Assembly (NCBI RefSeq): GCF_013820765.1
Contig: NZ_JABJVM010000016.1
Span: 1-64,000, forward strand
DNA from: Paenilisteria rustica
GTDB taxonomy: Bacteria > Bacillota > Bacilli > Lactobacillales > Listeriaceae
Direction: 5' to 3'
DNA length: 64,000 bases
The notes under the pieces were generated by a model. The model saw only the letters and a list, made by a program, of their open reading frames with translations. It was not told the origin of the DNA and made no database searches. Below, piece by piece: positions 1 through 7,330 of the stretch. The translations under genes were made by a program, and so were the position numbers. The first letter of the stretch is position 1, and each line of letters begins with the position of its first letter.

Positions 1-234
1 GAGCCAAAATACTAGCCCAACACTTTATCAAAGATTTTGACATCTCTGTAGGTTAAGAAAAGGCACGAGCTATTGACTCCCTAGCTCGCACCTTGATATT
101 TCACCCCAACAATTGACATAGAGCCGAAAAATCATAGTAATACTATGCAAAACAAAAAATCGTTAAACTGCCTAGACCGCTTGTCATACCAACAAGTTAT
201 CCGCAGTTTAACGACTTCTTTTTTCACTCAGTTA
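1..234. other. Left-edge intergenic region
   Basis: No complete gene is visible. A plus-strand frame enters from the left edge and stops at TAA 54-56, giving about 17 residues ending DFDISVG. It could be the tail of a gene outside the window, but nothing identifies it. A hairpin at 60-94 (arms of 13 bases, 11 paired) follows it. Read on the minus strand the hairpin is followed by TTTTCTT, so it may be a terminator. The rest up to the tRNA holds the 12-bp hairpin listed separately. Confidence 0.4.
160..214 (-). terminator. Hairpin downstream of tRNA-Arg
   Basis: Two perfectly complementary 12-base arms (TCGTTAAACTGC at 160-171 and its complement at 203-214) enclose a smaller CTTGT/ACAAG hairpin. 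On the minus strand the stem is followed by TTTTTT, as in a factor-independent terminator, so it probably ends the tRNA transcript. A T-rich tract also follows on the plus strand, so it may work both ways. Confidence 0.6.
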
Positions 235-306
235 TGCCCTCGATAGGAATCGAACCTATATTTTGAGCTTCGGAGGCTCACGTGCTATCCGTTGCACTAC
301 GAGGAC
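235..306 (-). tRNA. tRNA-Arg (anticodon CCG)
   Basis: The reverse strand folds as a cloverleaf. There is a 7-bp acceptor stem (GTCCTCG with CGAGGGC, one G-U pair), a D arm, an anticodon stem TGAGC/GCTCA with loop CTCCGAA, and a T arm with GGTTCGATTCC. Loop positions 34-36 read CCG, which decodes the arginine codon CGG. The discriminator base is A and no CCA end is encoded. It stands alone and points away from clpP. Confidence 0.93.
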
Positions 307-399
307 GAATCTTTACTACACTCACAATCAATAATTATAGCGGAAAACTGCCAATTACACAAGCTTTATCTTACAGGAATATTTCATTCGAGCCTTTCG

Positions 400-429
400 T
401 TTGACCTAGTTTGACCATTCGTGTAATAT
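400..429 (+). promoter_or_regulatory. clpP promoter with CtsR operator
   Basis: TTTGACC TAG TTTGACC at 400-416 is, on the other strand, GGTCAAA-N3-GGTCAAA, a perfect match to the tandem heptamer bound by the heat-shock repressor CtsR. The first copy forms a -35 box (TTGACC, 401-406). It stands 17 bases before TAATAT at 424-429, so CtsR would sit directly on the sigma-A promoter. This predicts heat- and stress-induced clpP. Confidence 0.9.
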
Positions 430-507
430 AGAAGCATCAAGTAAGAAATAAAAGGCAAGAAAGTCGTGCTTTTTAAATGAAATATACCTAAACAGGAGGG
501 TTTTATT

Positions 508-1101
508 ATGAATTTAATTCCAACAGTAATCGAGCAAACTAGCCGTGGGGAACGCGCTTATGACATCTATTCCCGTCTACTTAAAGATCGGATTATTATG
601 TTAGGTAGTGCGATTGACGATAACGTTGCTAACTCGATCGTTTCGCAATTGCTATTCCTAGACGCGCAAGACCCTGAGAAAGATATTTTCCTTTATATCA
701 ACTCACCAGGCGGCAGTATTTCTGCTGGGATGGCGATTTATGACACAATGAACTTCGTAAAAGCGGACGTTCAAACAATCGCAATGGGTATGGCAGCATC
801 GATGGGATCTTTCCTACTTACAGCTGGCGCGGACGGCAAACGTTTCGCACTTCCAAACGCTGAAATCATGATTCACCAACCACTTGGCGGCGCACAAGGC
901 CAAGCAACGGAAATCGAGATCGCAGCTCGCCACATTTTAAAAATCAAAGAGCGCATGAACACAATCATGGCAGAGCGCACAGGTCAACCAATCGAAGTTA
1001 TCTCACGCGACACAGATCGCGACAACTTCATGACGGCAGCAGAAGCCAAAGAATACGGCCTAATCGATGACATCGTAGTCAACAAAGCCGGTCTAAAATA
1101 A
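508..1101 (+). CDS. clpP: ATP-dependent Clp protease proteolytic subunit ClpP
   Basis: This is the serine peptidase core of the cytoplasmic Clp protease. Two stacked heptamer rings degrade misfolded and regulatory proteins delivered by Clp ATPases. At 197 residues it has the usual length. The catalytic triad is visible as Ser98 (in MAASMGS), His123 (in MIHQP) and Asp172. AGGAGGG lies seven bases before the ATG. The gene is transcribed alone from the CtsR-controlled promoter at 400-429 and ends at a terminator shared with agrA, which converges on it. In Listeria sensu stricto the clpP neighbourhood does not, as far as I recall, include agr. Confidence 0.98.
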   Translation: MNLIPTVIEQTSRGERAYDIYSRLLKDRIIMLGSAIDDNVANSIVSQLLFLDAQDPEKDIFLYINSPGGSISAGMAIYDTMNFVKADVQTIAMGMAASMGSFLLTAGADGKRFALPNAEIMIHQPLGGAQGQATEIEIAARHILKIKERMNTIMAERTGQPIEVISRDTDRDNFMTAAEAKEYGLIDDIVVNKAGLK

Positions 1102-1107
1102 GCAAAT

Positions 1108-1142
1108 AAAACTCCCGAGCCAACTTATAGCTCGGGAGTTTT
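1108..1142. terminator. Bidirectional terminator between clpP and agrA
   Basis: A 13-bp perfect stem (AAAACTCCCGAGC at 1108-1120 with its complement at 1130-1142) has a 9-base loop. It is flanked by A/T-rich runs on both sides, so it can end both the clpP transcript and the convergent agr transcript. Confidence 0.9.
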
Positions 1143-1150
1143 ATTGTTTT

Positions 1151-1915
1151 TTAATCTATGTCCCCACGACGCCTCCGAATAAAGTCACGAAAGTCCCTAT
1201 TTGATCTCGTAGAAAGCAGACATTCCTCTTGATTCACCATCGTGATAATACCACTCACATAATTCACCGATACAATTTTGTCCGTATTCACAATGAAAGC
1301 CCGATGCGTCTTATAAAATCGCTCGTCAAGACTGTCTTCCAAACTCTTAAGCGTACCATAAAACTCGACTTGGCGTTCTTGCCCGTGCAAAATAATCCTC
1401 CGCGCTTTTGATTTCAACGTACTCAAAAACAAGATATCATCGTAAAGTTCATGAATCACTTTTTCATCCGTTTTCATTGTAAAAAACTTGCCGACCTCTT
1501 TACGTTCCCTGCCAACTCTTTCCTCCACACTTTTCATACAATCAAAAATCCGATTGCGCACTTTGTCGAAATCGTCCTTGATAATATAATCCATGGCCTC
1601 CACTTTATATGTAAAAGTTAAGTAACTGAGTTCTGCGTGAGTTGTGATGAAAACGATAAACCCTCTCGGATCGTATTCCCGAATCTTCTGCGCCAGCTCC
1701 AAACCGTCCAGCCGCGGATGCTTCAAGTCAACATCTAGAAAGTAAAGACCCATACCTTCGCCACCAAATTGGACGTAAGATAACAGCTCTTCAGGATCAC
1801 CTGTGGATAAAGCGAGTTCCATGTCAAAATTCTCCATCATGATGTAATTCTCAACATGTTTGACAAGCTCGCTTCGTTGATTAACCTCGTCCTCACAGAT
1901 AAAAACCTCAATCAT
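1151..1915 (-). CDS. agrA: Agr response regulator AgrA (LytTR type)
   Basis: This is the cytoplasmic response regulator of the agr quorum-sensing system. AgrC phosphorylates it and it then activates the agr promoter and targets. The N-terminal receiver domain (about residues 1-130) shows the acidic pocket in CEDE and the phosphate-accepting Asp61 in YFLDVDL. The C-terminal half is a LytTR DNA-binding domain (RRIILHG, FYKTHRAFIVN, STRSNRDF). It has 254 residues, slightly longer than S. aureus AgrA (238). It is the last gene of the operon, 15 bases after agrC, with GAGGAGAT just before the ATG, and converges on clpP. Confidence 0.93.
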   Translation of the reverse strand: MIEVFICEDEVNQRSELVKHVENYIMMENFDMELALSTGDPEELLSYVQFGGEGMGLYFLDVDLKHPRLDGLELAQKIREYDPRGFIVFITTHAELSYLTFTYKVEAMDYIIKDDFDKVRNRIFDCMKSVEERVGRERKEVGKFFTMKTDEKVIHELYDDILFLSTLKSKARRIILHGQERQVEFYGTLKSLEDSLDERFYKTHRAFIVNTDKIVSVNYVSGIITMVNQEECLLSTRSNRDFRDFIRRRRGDID

Positions 1916-1930
1916 CTCCTCACCCTCCAG

Positions 1931-3217
1931 TTAGCCTATTTCCAGTTCCTGCACAAAACCATGTTGCGTTATCTTCGTGTCCAGAGATACATTCGGATAT
2001 TTCTTTAACGTCTTCTTCAAAGTCGAAAGCCCAATCCCGCGGTTCTCACCCTTCGTTGAAAATCCTTCCTCGAAAAAATGATGAATCGGCGGCGAATCTT
2101 CCGGTAAACTATTAGCAAAAATGAGTACAATCGCCTCTTTTTTCTGAATAATTGCAACACGCACAGTTGGATCAGCAGTTTCAACGACCGCCTCAATCGC
2201 ATTATCCAATAAAATCCCCGTCACCCGACATAAATCAATACTATCCATATTCATTTCATCAATTCGCTTATAAACCTCAACCTGCGCATCCACGCCCAAT
2301 TCCTGAGCCCGAATCATCTTCGTAGCAAACAGTCCCTTCAGTTCAACAACCTCCAGATTCTGCAACGTCGAAAGCTTCGAAATATTAACTTCCATATCAG
2401 AATTCATCGGAATAACCTTCGTCCGAAAATAAACACTGAGCCCATCCATGTCCGAGTTTGTGATGAAGCCGTTGATGCCGGATAAGATATTCACATAATC
2501 ATGTCGGAAAACCCGCATGTCTTTTTGAAGCGCTTCGAGTGCCCCGACATATTCACGGAGTTGGCGCATTTGGAGAGCTTGAGCTTCGACTTTTGCGTTT
2601 TTGACTGCACTTTTGACGATAATGGAGAGTATGACTGCCATAATTCCTGTATAAGTTAAAAATACTACAGCATTTGTTTTCAGTGATTGATCTGAAAATC
2701 CTGAAACACTCCCTTGCCATATATATAGATAGAATAAGCATAGTGTAATAGAGCTAACTATAACTATTAGTAACAGATACTTATCCTTAATATCTACATC
2801 ATTTCTAATCCTCCCCAAAATCATATCAAGTATCTTAAAGAAGATACTAACATAAAGAAGAATAAGAACACCTTCCACAAATGAATCATCTTTAACAGGT
2901 AATTCCATGAATAGCGACATTCCCAACATAGTAACATAAGCAAATGCGTATGCAACAATTGTAATAATGAATGCCCCAACTACGCTTATTATAGACAATT
3001 TAATACTCCTGGATTTTGAATATAGAACCGAAAACAAAACTATCATAATGAATATAACTGACAAGTAGCTAATATAGAAAAATAGCGGTACTGCAGTTAC
3101 CATTAGTAAAATTGCCAAGATACATATTAATTTCCATGAGAATCTTATTCTACTAATAATCTGGACACCCACCACAAAGTAAATGATTTGCGTTATACAG
3201 CTGATTACAGTGGCCAT
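1931..3217 (-). CDS. agrC: Agr sensor histidine kinase AgrC
   Basis: This membrane receptor binds the autoinducing peptide outside the cell and phosphorylates AgrA inside. The first 200 or so residues form six or seven hydrophobic segments with little soluble loop, as in peptide-quorum kinases. A helical linker leads to the H-box FRHDY, whose histidine is residue 239, the same number as in S. aureus AgrC. The N-box (LLDNAIEA) and G-box (RGIGLS) of the ATPase domain follow. The start has GGGGGAGAGG directly upstream. It lies between agrD (84-base gap) and agrA. The sensor half should be co-adapted to the peptide encoded by this agrD. Confidence 0.92.
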   Translation of the reverse strand: MATVISCITQIIYFVVGVQIISRIRFSWKLICILAILLMVTAVPLFFYISYLSVIFIMIVLFSVLYSKSRSIKLSIISVVGAFIITIVAYAFAYVTMLGMSLFMELPVKDDSFVEGVLILLYVSIFFKILDMILGRIRNDVDIKDKYLLLIVIVSSITLCLFYLYIWQGSVSGFSDQSLKTNAVVFLTYTGIMAVILSIIVKSAVKNAKVEAQALQMRQLREYVGALEALQKDMRVFRHDYVNILSGINGFITNSDMDGLSVYFRTKVIPMNSDMEVNISKLSTLQNLEVVELKGLFATKMIRAQELGVDAQVEVYKRIDEMNMDSIDLCRVTGILLDNAIEAVVETADPTVRVAIIQKKEAIVLIFANSLPEDSPPIHHFFEEGFSTKGENRGIGLSTLKKTLKKYPNVSLDTKITQHGFVQELEIG

Positions 3218-3301
3218 ACCTCTCCCCCTATGTTATAAATTATAAGCTATTCTATTTAAATTATAGATGAAAAAGCTCTAATTTACAAATCACAAAGGTA
3301 C

Positions 3302-3463
3302 TTACTGTTCTTCTTTAGGAAAAAGTAGGGCATTAGGTACTTTCGGTTCATATATATACCCTGGACAACTTTTTTTGACTGAATCTTCAGCTAATTTGAC
3401 TGAGTATTTTTCTATATGCTTCCTAAAAACCATTTTAACTTTATTCTCTCTACCTATTTTCAT
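3302..3463 (-). CDS. agrD: Autoinducing peptide precursor AgrD
   Basis: This is a 53-residue precursor of the secreted cyclic signal. It starts at ATG 3463 inside the end of agrB (14-base overlap), with AAGGAGAT nine bases upstream, and stops at TAA 3302. The N-terminal part is a basic amphipathic helix (FRKHIEKYSVKLAEDS). It is followed by KKSCPGYI, then the acidic-proline recognition tail YEPKVP and a charged end. From memory, L. monocytogenes AgrD has the same length and places its CFMFV core directly before YEPKSP. By that alignment the mature peptide here would be the thiolactone CPGYI, perhaps with extra N-terminal residues. The Cys and the YEP tail are seen; the ring borders are inferred. 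Confidence 0.88.
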   Translation of the reverse strand: MKIGRENKVKMVFRKHIEKYSVKLAEDSVKKSCPGYIYEPKVPNALLFPKEEQ

Positions 3464-4052
3464 AATTATTATATCTCCTTTTTAAAATTTTGTATGTCCA
3501 TGGGTGAATCAAGATTACTTGTAATAAGCATCCCAATAAAATCAATGACTTAATTGACTCAATAGGAATACAAATCACGAACAATAACACACAAAAAGAA
3601 TTTTTTATAGATTTAACCCTCAATTCGTGTCTTTTTTTAGCGTTAAAAAGCGGCATATTTTCAGTATCCGAAGGTGAAAATATCGCAATATTCAGTAAAA
3701 TAAAAGCACTTATAAGTACAATCATCCATCCAGACAATTGAACTTCCTTCACAAAATAAGGTAAAACCACAAACACTATAACACTCGTTATTGTGCACCC
3801 CAAACTAGTCTTCGCATGCAGACCAAACGAATGCCTACGAATCATCAAGTAAGAAAGATGTACAACCAACGTCTGCCAAATCATCCCTAACAAGGCAGCG
3901 GAGAGGTATACGGTAATTCCCTTCGTCACGTTCACTAAAAATATTTCTACACCATACTTTACAATCGCAAATCTGTCTTCGTCAACTTCCCTATCGCGGA
4001 AAATCGTTCTGGTAATCTTTGCTGCCATATTGGGGACGGTCAAACTAAACAT
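3450..4052 (-). CDS. agrB: AgrB-type autoinducer processing protease
   Basis: This integral membrane cysteine endopeptidase cuts the AgrD C-terminal tail and forms the thiolactone ring. It has 200 residues, usual for the family, with several hydrophobic segments. The catalytic pair is visible as His79 and Cys86 in RRHSFGLHAKTSLGC, with the seven-residue spacing known from S. aureus AgrB (His77/Cys84). The stop codon overlaps the agrD start, so translation is probably coupled. An unknown gene lies 14 bases upstream on the same strand and is most likely in the same transcript. Confidence 0.93.
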   Translation of the reverse strand: MFSLTVPNMAAKITRTIFRDREVDEDRFAIVKYGVEIFLVNVTKGITVYLSAALLGMIWQTLVVHLSYLMIRRHSFGLHAKTSLGCTITSVIVFVVLPYFVKEVQLSGWMIVLISAFILLNIAIFSPSDTENMPLFNAKKRHELRVKSIKNSFCVLLFVICIPIESIKSLILLGCLLQVILIHPWTYKILKRRYNNYENR

Positions 4053-4066
4053 TCCAATTCGCCTCC

Positions 4067-4645
4067 CTATTCATCGAGTGCTAATTCCCAGACAGAGACT
4101 AACGAGATTTCACTAGCTCTGTCCGAATTAACAAACTCTGCAATTTCTACCCTATCATTTGGTATTTCATTCTCATTCAATATTTTCTCTATATTTTGTG
4201 TGACTCTTCCGTCTTGAGAGAGAAGATTGTGCTTCCCTCTCAACGGCTTACTATACAGTGCCTCATCCCGGTAAACAATCATGTACAGCCTGTCGCGATT
4301 AAGTCCTACCAAAAACCGATTATCACTGATCCCAACGTGCCCTGTGATGCTATCCAAAAAATAGATGTAACCACGGTATGTAATCAACATTTTATATTTT
4401 GGTTGACGGCCAGCTACTGGAAATCGATCTAAAAAGTAGTCTTCTTTATTTATATAGTCACGTCCAAGCTTTGAAAATACTGCCAACATAAGACAATCCC
4501 ATTTCGAATCCTCACTATTACGCTCTACTAAATTAATTTTAGCCAAGACGGGGCTAAAAAATTGCAAATCACGAACAATTTCCTTTTGGAAAAATAAGCA
4601 TGGTTGTGTGCTAGCCATTTTTGCTTGAACAAACGGTTTCATCAT
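4067..4645 (-). CDS. Unknown protein at the head of the agr operon
   Basis: I do not recognise this family. The frame is open from TTG 4723, but the likely start is ATG 4645 (192 residues). GAAAGGAG lies 11 bases upstream of that ATG, whereas the TTG has no ribosome site and sits on the predicted -10 box. The product looks cytoplasmic, with no signal peptide and no membrane segment. It is rich in beta-prone stretches (YKMLITYRGYIYFLDS, DRLYMIVYR) and has two cysteines near the N-terminus and middle. It ends 14 bases before agrB, so it is probably cotranscribed with agrBDCA. A role in agr signalling, or an agr-controlled accessory role, is only an inference from position. Confidence 0.7.
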   Translation of the reverse strand: MMKPFVQAKMASTQPCLFFQKEIVRDLQFFSPVLAKINLVERNSEDSKWDCLMLAVFSKLGRDYINKEDYFLDRFPVAGRQPKYKMLITYRGYIYFLDSITGHVGISDNRFLVGLNRDRLYMIVYRDEALYSKPLRGKHNLLSQDGRVTQNIEKILNENEIPNDRVEIAEFVNSDRASEISLVSVWELALDE

Positions 4646-4722
4646 CTCGTGATCTACTCCTTTCAGTATCGAATAATGTGGTTCAAAAAGCTCATCTCGG
4701 TAAGCCTTATTTCCATAAACCA

Positions 4723-4781
4723 ATTATACGACAGAAAGGTAGAATTTTTATCATTTTGTCGTGAACGTAGCGATTCCGTTC
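4723..4781 (-). promoter_or_regulatory. Putative agr operon promoter
   Basis: On the minus strand TATAAT (4723-4728) is a perfect -10 box about 78 bases upstream of the first credible start, but the -35 position reads ATAAAA, a poor match. This is expected for a promoter needing an activator. Upstream lies GAACG-N9-CGTTC (4763-4781), an inverted repeat. It includes TACGTTCAC on the minus strand, close to the LytTR/AgrA half-site consensus recalled from S. aureus. AgrA autoactivation here is an inference. Confidence 0.5.
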
Positions 4782-4847
4782 GTAAGCGCGAAAAAAGCGA
4801 TGTTTTTGAGTTATATATATAACATTAATTTTTTAGTAAACCAAAAA

Positions 4848-4887
4848 AAGGATAAAAAATCGGAAGCGAGCCCAATGTTTTATCCTT
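4848..4887 (-). terminator. Terminator downstream of the 5.6-kb lipoprotein gene
   Basis: Ten-base arms AAGGATAAAA (4848-4857) and TTTTATCCTT (4878-4887) pair. On the minus strand the stem is followed by a T run. This fits termination of the minus-strand lipoprotein gene that ends at 4982, and it insulates the agr promoter from read-through. Confidence 0.6.
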
Positions 4888-4981
4888 ATTCTTATTTTTT
4901 AATCCTTTTATTTTCCATGTGGAGACCATACATTTTTCACCATTGGCCATATGCACCACGATTTTATTTCACTGCATATGG

Positions 4982-5625
4982 TTAGTAAAATATCAATCCA
5001 ACAACATAAAATTCCTTCACATCCTTTTCAAGTTGCGCTTGGAAGGTTTCTGTATCTAAGACTTGCGAATTATTAGCTGTTTCTTCTTGTTTCTCAATAA
5101 TCGCTTCGTCTAGGTCACTAATATCCTTCTTCTCGTGTAAGCTTGGCTCCGTGTCACCGAATTTTAACGTCGTGCCACCATCAACGAAATAAGTTCCATT
5201 CACTTGACCTTTAATCCAAAATGTCTTGCCATCACCTGAATCCATTAGCATCAAAATATAGGTTTCGCCTGATTGGAATAGAGGATAATCTTCAATCTCC
5301 ATCCCATCTTTCCCCTCCTGTAAAACATATATAGCTTCATTTTTTTCTTGTTCCCGGCATATACTTTTTCTAGTGAGCCTTCAAATTTTGTTTTTGCGAC
5401 AATATTATTTCCGCCTTCTACAATATTGTTTACTGCACCAATTTTAACTTCTGCAATTAAATCTGCTTCCTTAATTGCCTGATCATATGTAACGTCTTCA
5501 ATCGATGTATGCACACTGGCTTTTAGCTCGTTGTTCGGTTTAGTAGTCTCCTCGACCTTTTCCTTACCACATGCAGCTAGTGCCAAACAACTTAAAATTA
5601 GGATACATATTTTCTGTTTTTTCAT
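4982..5625 (-). pseudogene. Lipoprotein gene interrupted by a frameshift
   Basis: Two overlapping frames make one sensible protein. The first (from 5625) has a lipoprotein signal with lipobox LAAC, then about 95 residues of soluble domain (SLEKVYAGN). It then drifts into a basic, unlikely sequence and stops. The second continues without a start of its own as KNEAIYVLQEGKDGMEIEDY and runs to 4982. The join falls at seven consecutive A on the coding strand (5340-5346); a -1 slip there restores a protein of about 214 residues. The layout (adhesive-looking secreted domain, FGD and GETYIL blocks) resembles the divergent neighbour at 5853. It may be a true mutation, a phase-variable tract, transcriptional slippage or a base-calling error. 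Function unknown. Confidence 0.65.
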
Positions 5626-5852
5626 GCAAGCACTCCTCTTTGTCAGTGTTAATACGCTTTCATCTTAACACACTTTAAGCCTGCAAAACGGGTTTTTATC
5701 GTGAAATGACATTTATCTATCTTAAACGCTTCCATATTAGTGATACCAACTATTTTCTTAGTTTTAACTCGAATTTAAGTTAGGCATATTTGAGTAAAGA
5801 TGTTATCATGTTTAGACATGGTGGAAAATAAAACCTAAAGGAGTCGTTACTC

Positions 5853-6494
5853 GTGAAAAAAATCGCAATGCCAAGCATTTTATTCGTATTTTTTGTAGCT
5901 GGATGCTCAGCAGATGTCACTACAAAAGAGCAAAAATTAGAAATGGTTGATGAAAAAACCATGATCTCATCCTCTGGAAAATACGTTTCTCTTGCTTCCA
6001 GTCTTGAGGAATTGGAGAACACTTCGCCAATCATTGTAGAGGTTGTTAAAAATAATGAACAACAGACTGTAACGAAGGAAACCGAGCAAAATATCATGCC
6101 GACCGAATTTTATACCATGAGCGGTGTCACCATAAAGAACATACAAAAAGATGCCACCAATACGTTAAAATTTGGTGACAATATTGAAATTCTGGAAGAT
6201 GTAGCGATGAATGTTCCTGTTGAAGGCAAAAAGATTACGCTGACTTTGAATCATTACAAAAAAATGGAGATAGGGAAGTCTTATTATCTCTACCTCAAAA
6301 ACAGTAAATCCGATGATAACTATGTCTTGTCAAACGCATTTCTAAGTAAGTATCCCATTAATAGAGAACCTAAGAGTGCGCTTTTCTTGGCAGAAGATGA
6401 CGCGACCCTTAGTTTAGAAAATACCGATTATCAGGATTTGTATGCAGACATATACGCGAAAATTTTACAGAAAAACCAAGCATTTAAAAAGTAA
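5853..6494 (+). CDS. Putative lipoprotein of unknown function
   Basis: A 213-residue exported protein begins at GTG 5853 with AAAGGAG nine bases upstream. The N-terminus is a lipoprotein signal (MKKIA, hydrophobic run, lipobox FVAGC) that would anchor the protein to the outer face of the membrane at Cys18. The mature part has no membrane segment. It carries LKFGDNIEILEDV and KSYYLYLKN blocks comparable in order to LKFGDTEP and GETYILML in the frameshifted lipoprotein on the other strand, so the two are probably related. Enzymatic residues are not apparent. CATGT-TTAG-ACATG at 5807-5820, just before the gene, could be an operator. No function is proposed. Confidence 0.75.
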   Translation: MKKIAMPSILFVFFVAGCSADVTTKEQKLEMVDEKTMISSSGKYVSLASSLEELENTSPIIVEVVKNNEQQTVTKETEQNIMPTEFYTMSGVTIKNIQKDATNTLKFGDNIEILEDVAMNVPVEGKKITLTLNHYKKMEIGKSYYLYLKNSKSDDNYVLSNAFLSKYPINREPKSALFLAEDDATLSLENTDYQDLYADIYAKILQKNQAFKK

Positions 6495-6579
6495 TAATCT
6501 CGATTAATTATCTGAAGTTAGACTTTGCTCTTACGTAATTAGAAGTAGGGAAAAAGCATTTAAACTCAAAAAACAGAAC

Positions 6580-6636
6580 AGCAAGAATCGTTGTATAAAG
6601 CCATTTTAGAAATGGAGTATACAAACGATTCCTGCT
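6580..6636 (+). terminator. Terminator of the 5.85-kb lipoprotein gene
   Basis: A long stem pairs AGCAAGAATCGTT with AACGATTCCTGCT and continues through GTATA and CCATTT/AAATGG near the loop. A T-rich tract (TTATTTTTTATT) follows on the plus strand, as in a factor-independent terminator. Confidence 0.75.
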
Positions 6637-6719
6637 TATTTTTTATTCTAGAAAGCCTTTATCCTGGGCTCCCTTCACATTCTATATAATACAAAATACT
6701 CATTTGAAATGCACTTTAT

Positions 6720-7148
6720 TTAAAGTACATTCATAAGCCATATAACAATAACGATGGCAAATACTATTACAGTCCCCCAAATAACTTTAGCATCTTTCCA
6801 TACAACTTTTCCTTCTGGAATTTCCTGTTTTTCTCGATGCGTTTCTATATTTAGATTTGATGGGCTATCTCCAATAATTTGCAATATAATTGGTAATTGG
6901 TTATGTATATCTATTTTTTCATTCAAAACAAAACGATATGGTTGATTATCCACTAAAAATTCCAACTCACAAGAATCTGAAGCTGGTAGGTATAAGCTTC
7001 TTTTTTCGCCAGCCTGAAAGTTAGCACCATTTTTCTTCTGATTACCACTCAACAAAGATGGTTGAGAAATTGTATAACCTGTTTTATTTTCTATTTTTAT
7101 TTCATGGGCAACAATTGGGCCAGTAAATAAATTGTTTAAATTAGACAT
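6720..7148 (-). CDS. Small tail-anchored protein of unknown function
   Basis: The frame is open from 7214, but ATG 7148 (142 residues, MSNLNNLF) has AAAGGAGTGAGG in the right place and is chosen. The first 110 residues are soluble and beta-rich (EIKIENKTGYTISQP, RSLYLPAS, YRFVLNEKI). A single C-terminal hydrophobic segment of about 20 residues (VIWGTVIVFAIVIVIWLM) should anchor it with the bulk in the cytoplasm. The N-terminal part looks like a small beta-sandwich, but I recognise no family. It is monocistronic, between a lipoprotein and namA, in the accessory stretch next to agr. Confidence 0.6.
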   Translation of the reverse strand: MSNLNNLFTGPIVAHEIKIENKTGYTISQPSLLSGNQKKNGANFQAGEKRSLYLPASDSCELEFLVDNQPYRFVLNEKIDIHNQLPIILQIIGDSPSNLNIETHREKQEIPEGKVVWKDAKVIWGTVIVFAIVIVIWLMNVL

Positions 7149-7273
7149 TTGCCTCACTCCTTTAAATACTCTAGACTTATCAAGAGTATACAATAAATAT
7201 CTTATAAAATCCATTACTTTCCTTTTCCATCTCTAATTGCCTCATCTTTAGTACGTACTGAACTCCACAAAAA

Positions 7274-7310
7274 AGTCCAGCATCCTAATTATTTCTTAGA
7301 ATGCTGGACT
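7274..7310 (-). terminator. Terminator of namA
   Basis: Ten-base arms AGTCCAGCAT and ATGCTGGACT pair perfectly. The minus strand then reads TTTTTT. It lies 21 bases beyond the namA stop. Confidence 0.88.
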
Positions 7311-7330
7311 CTTATTTCCCCTCTATCTCC

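Noticed and set aside
4646..4723. TTG start that lengthens the agr-linked unknown protein by 26 residues
   Set aside because: It has no ribosome site and overlaps the TATAAT that probably drives the operon; ATG 4645 has GAAAGGAG upstream.
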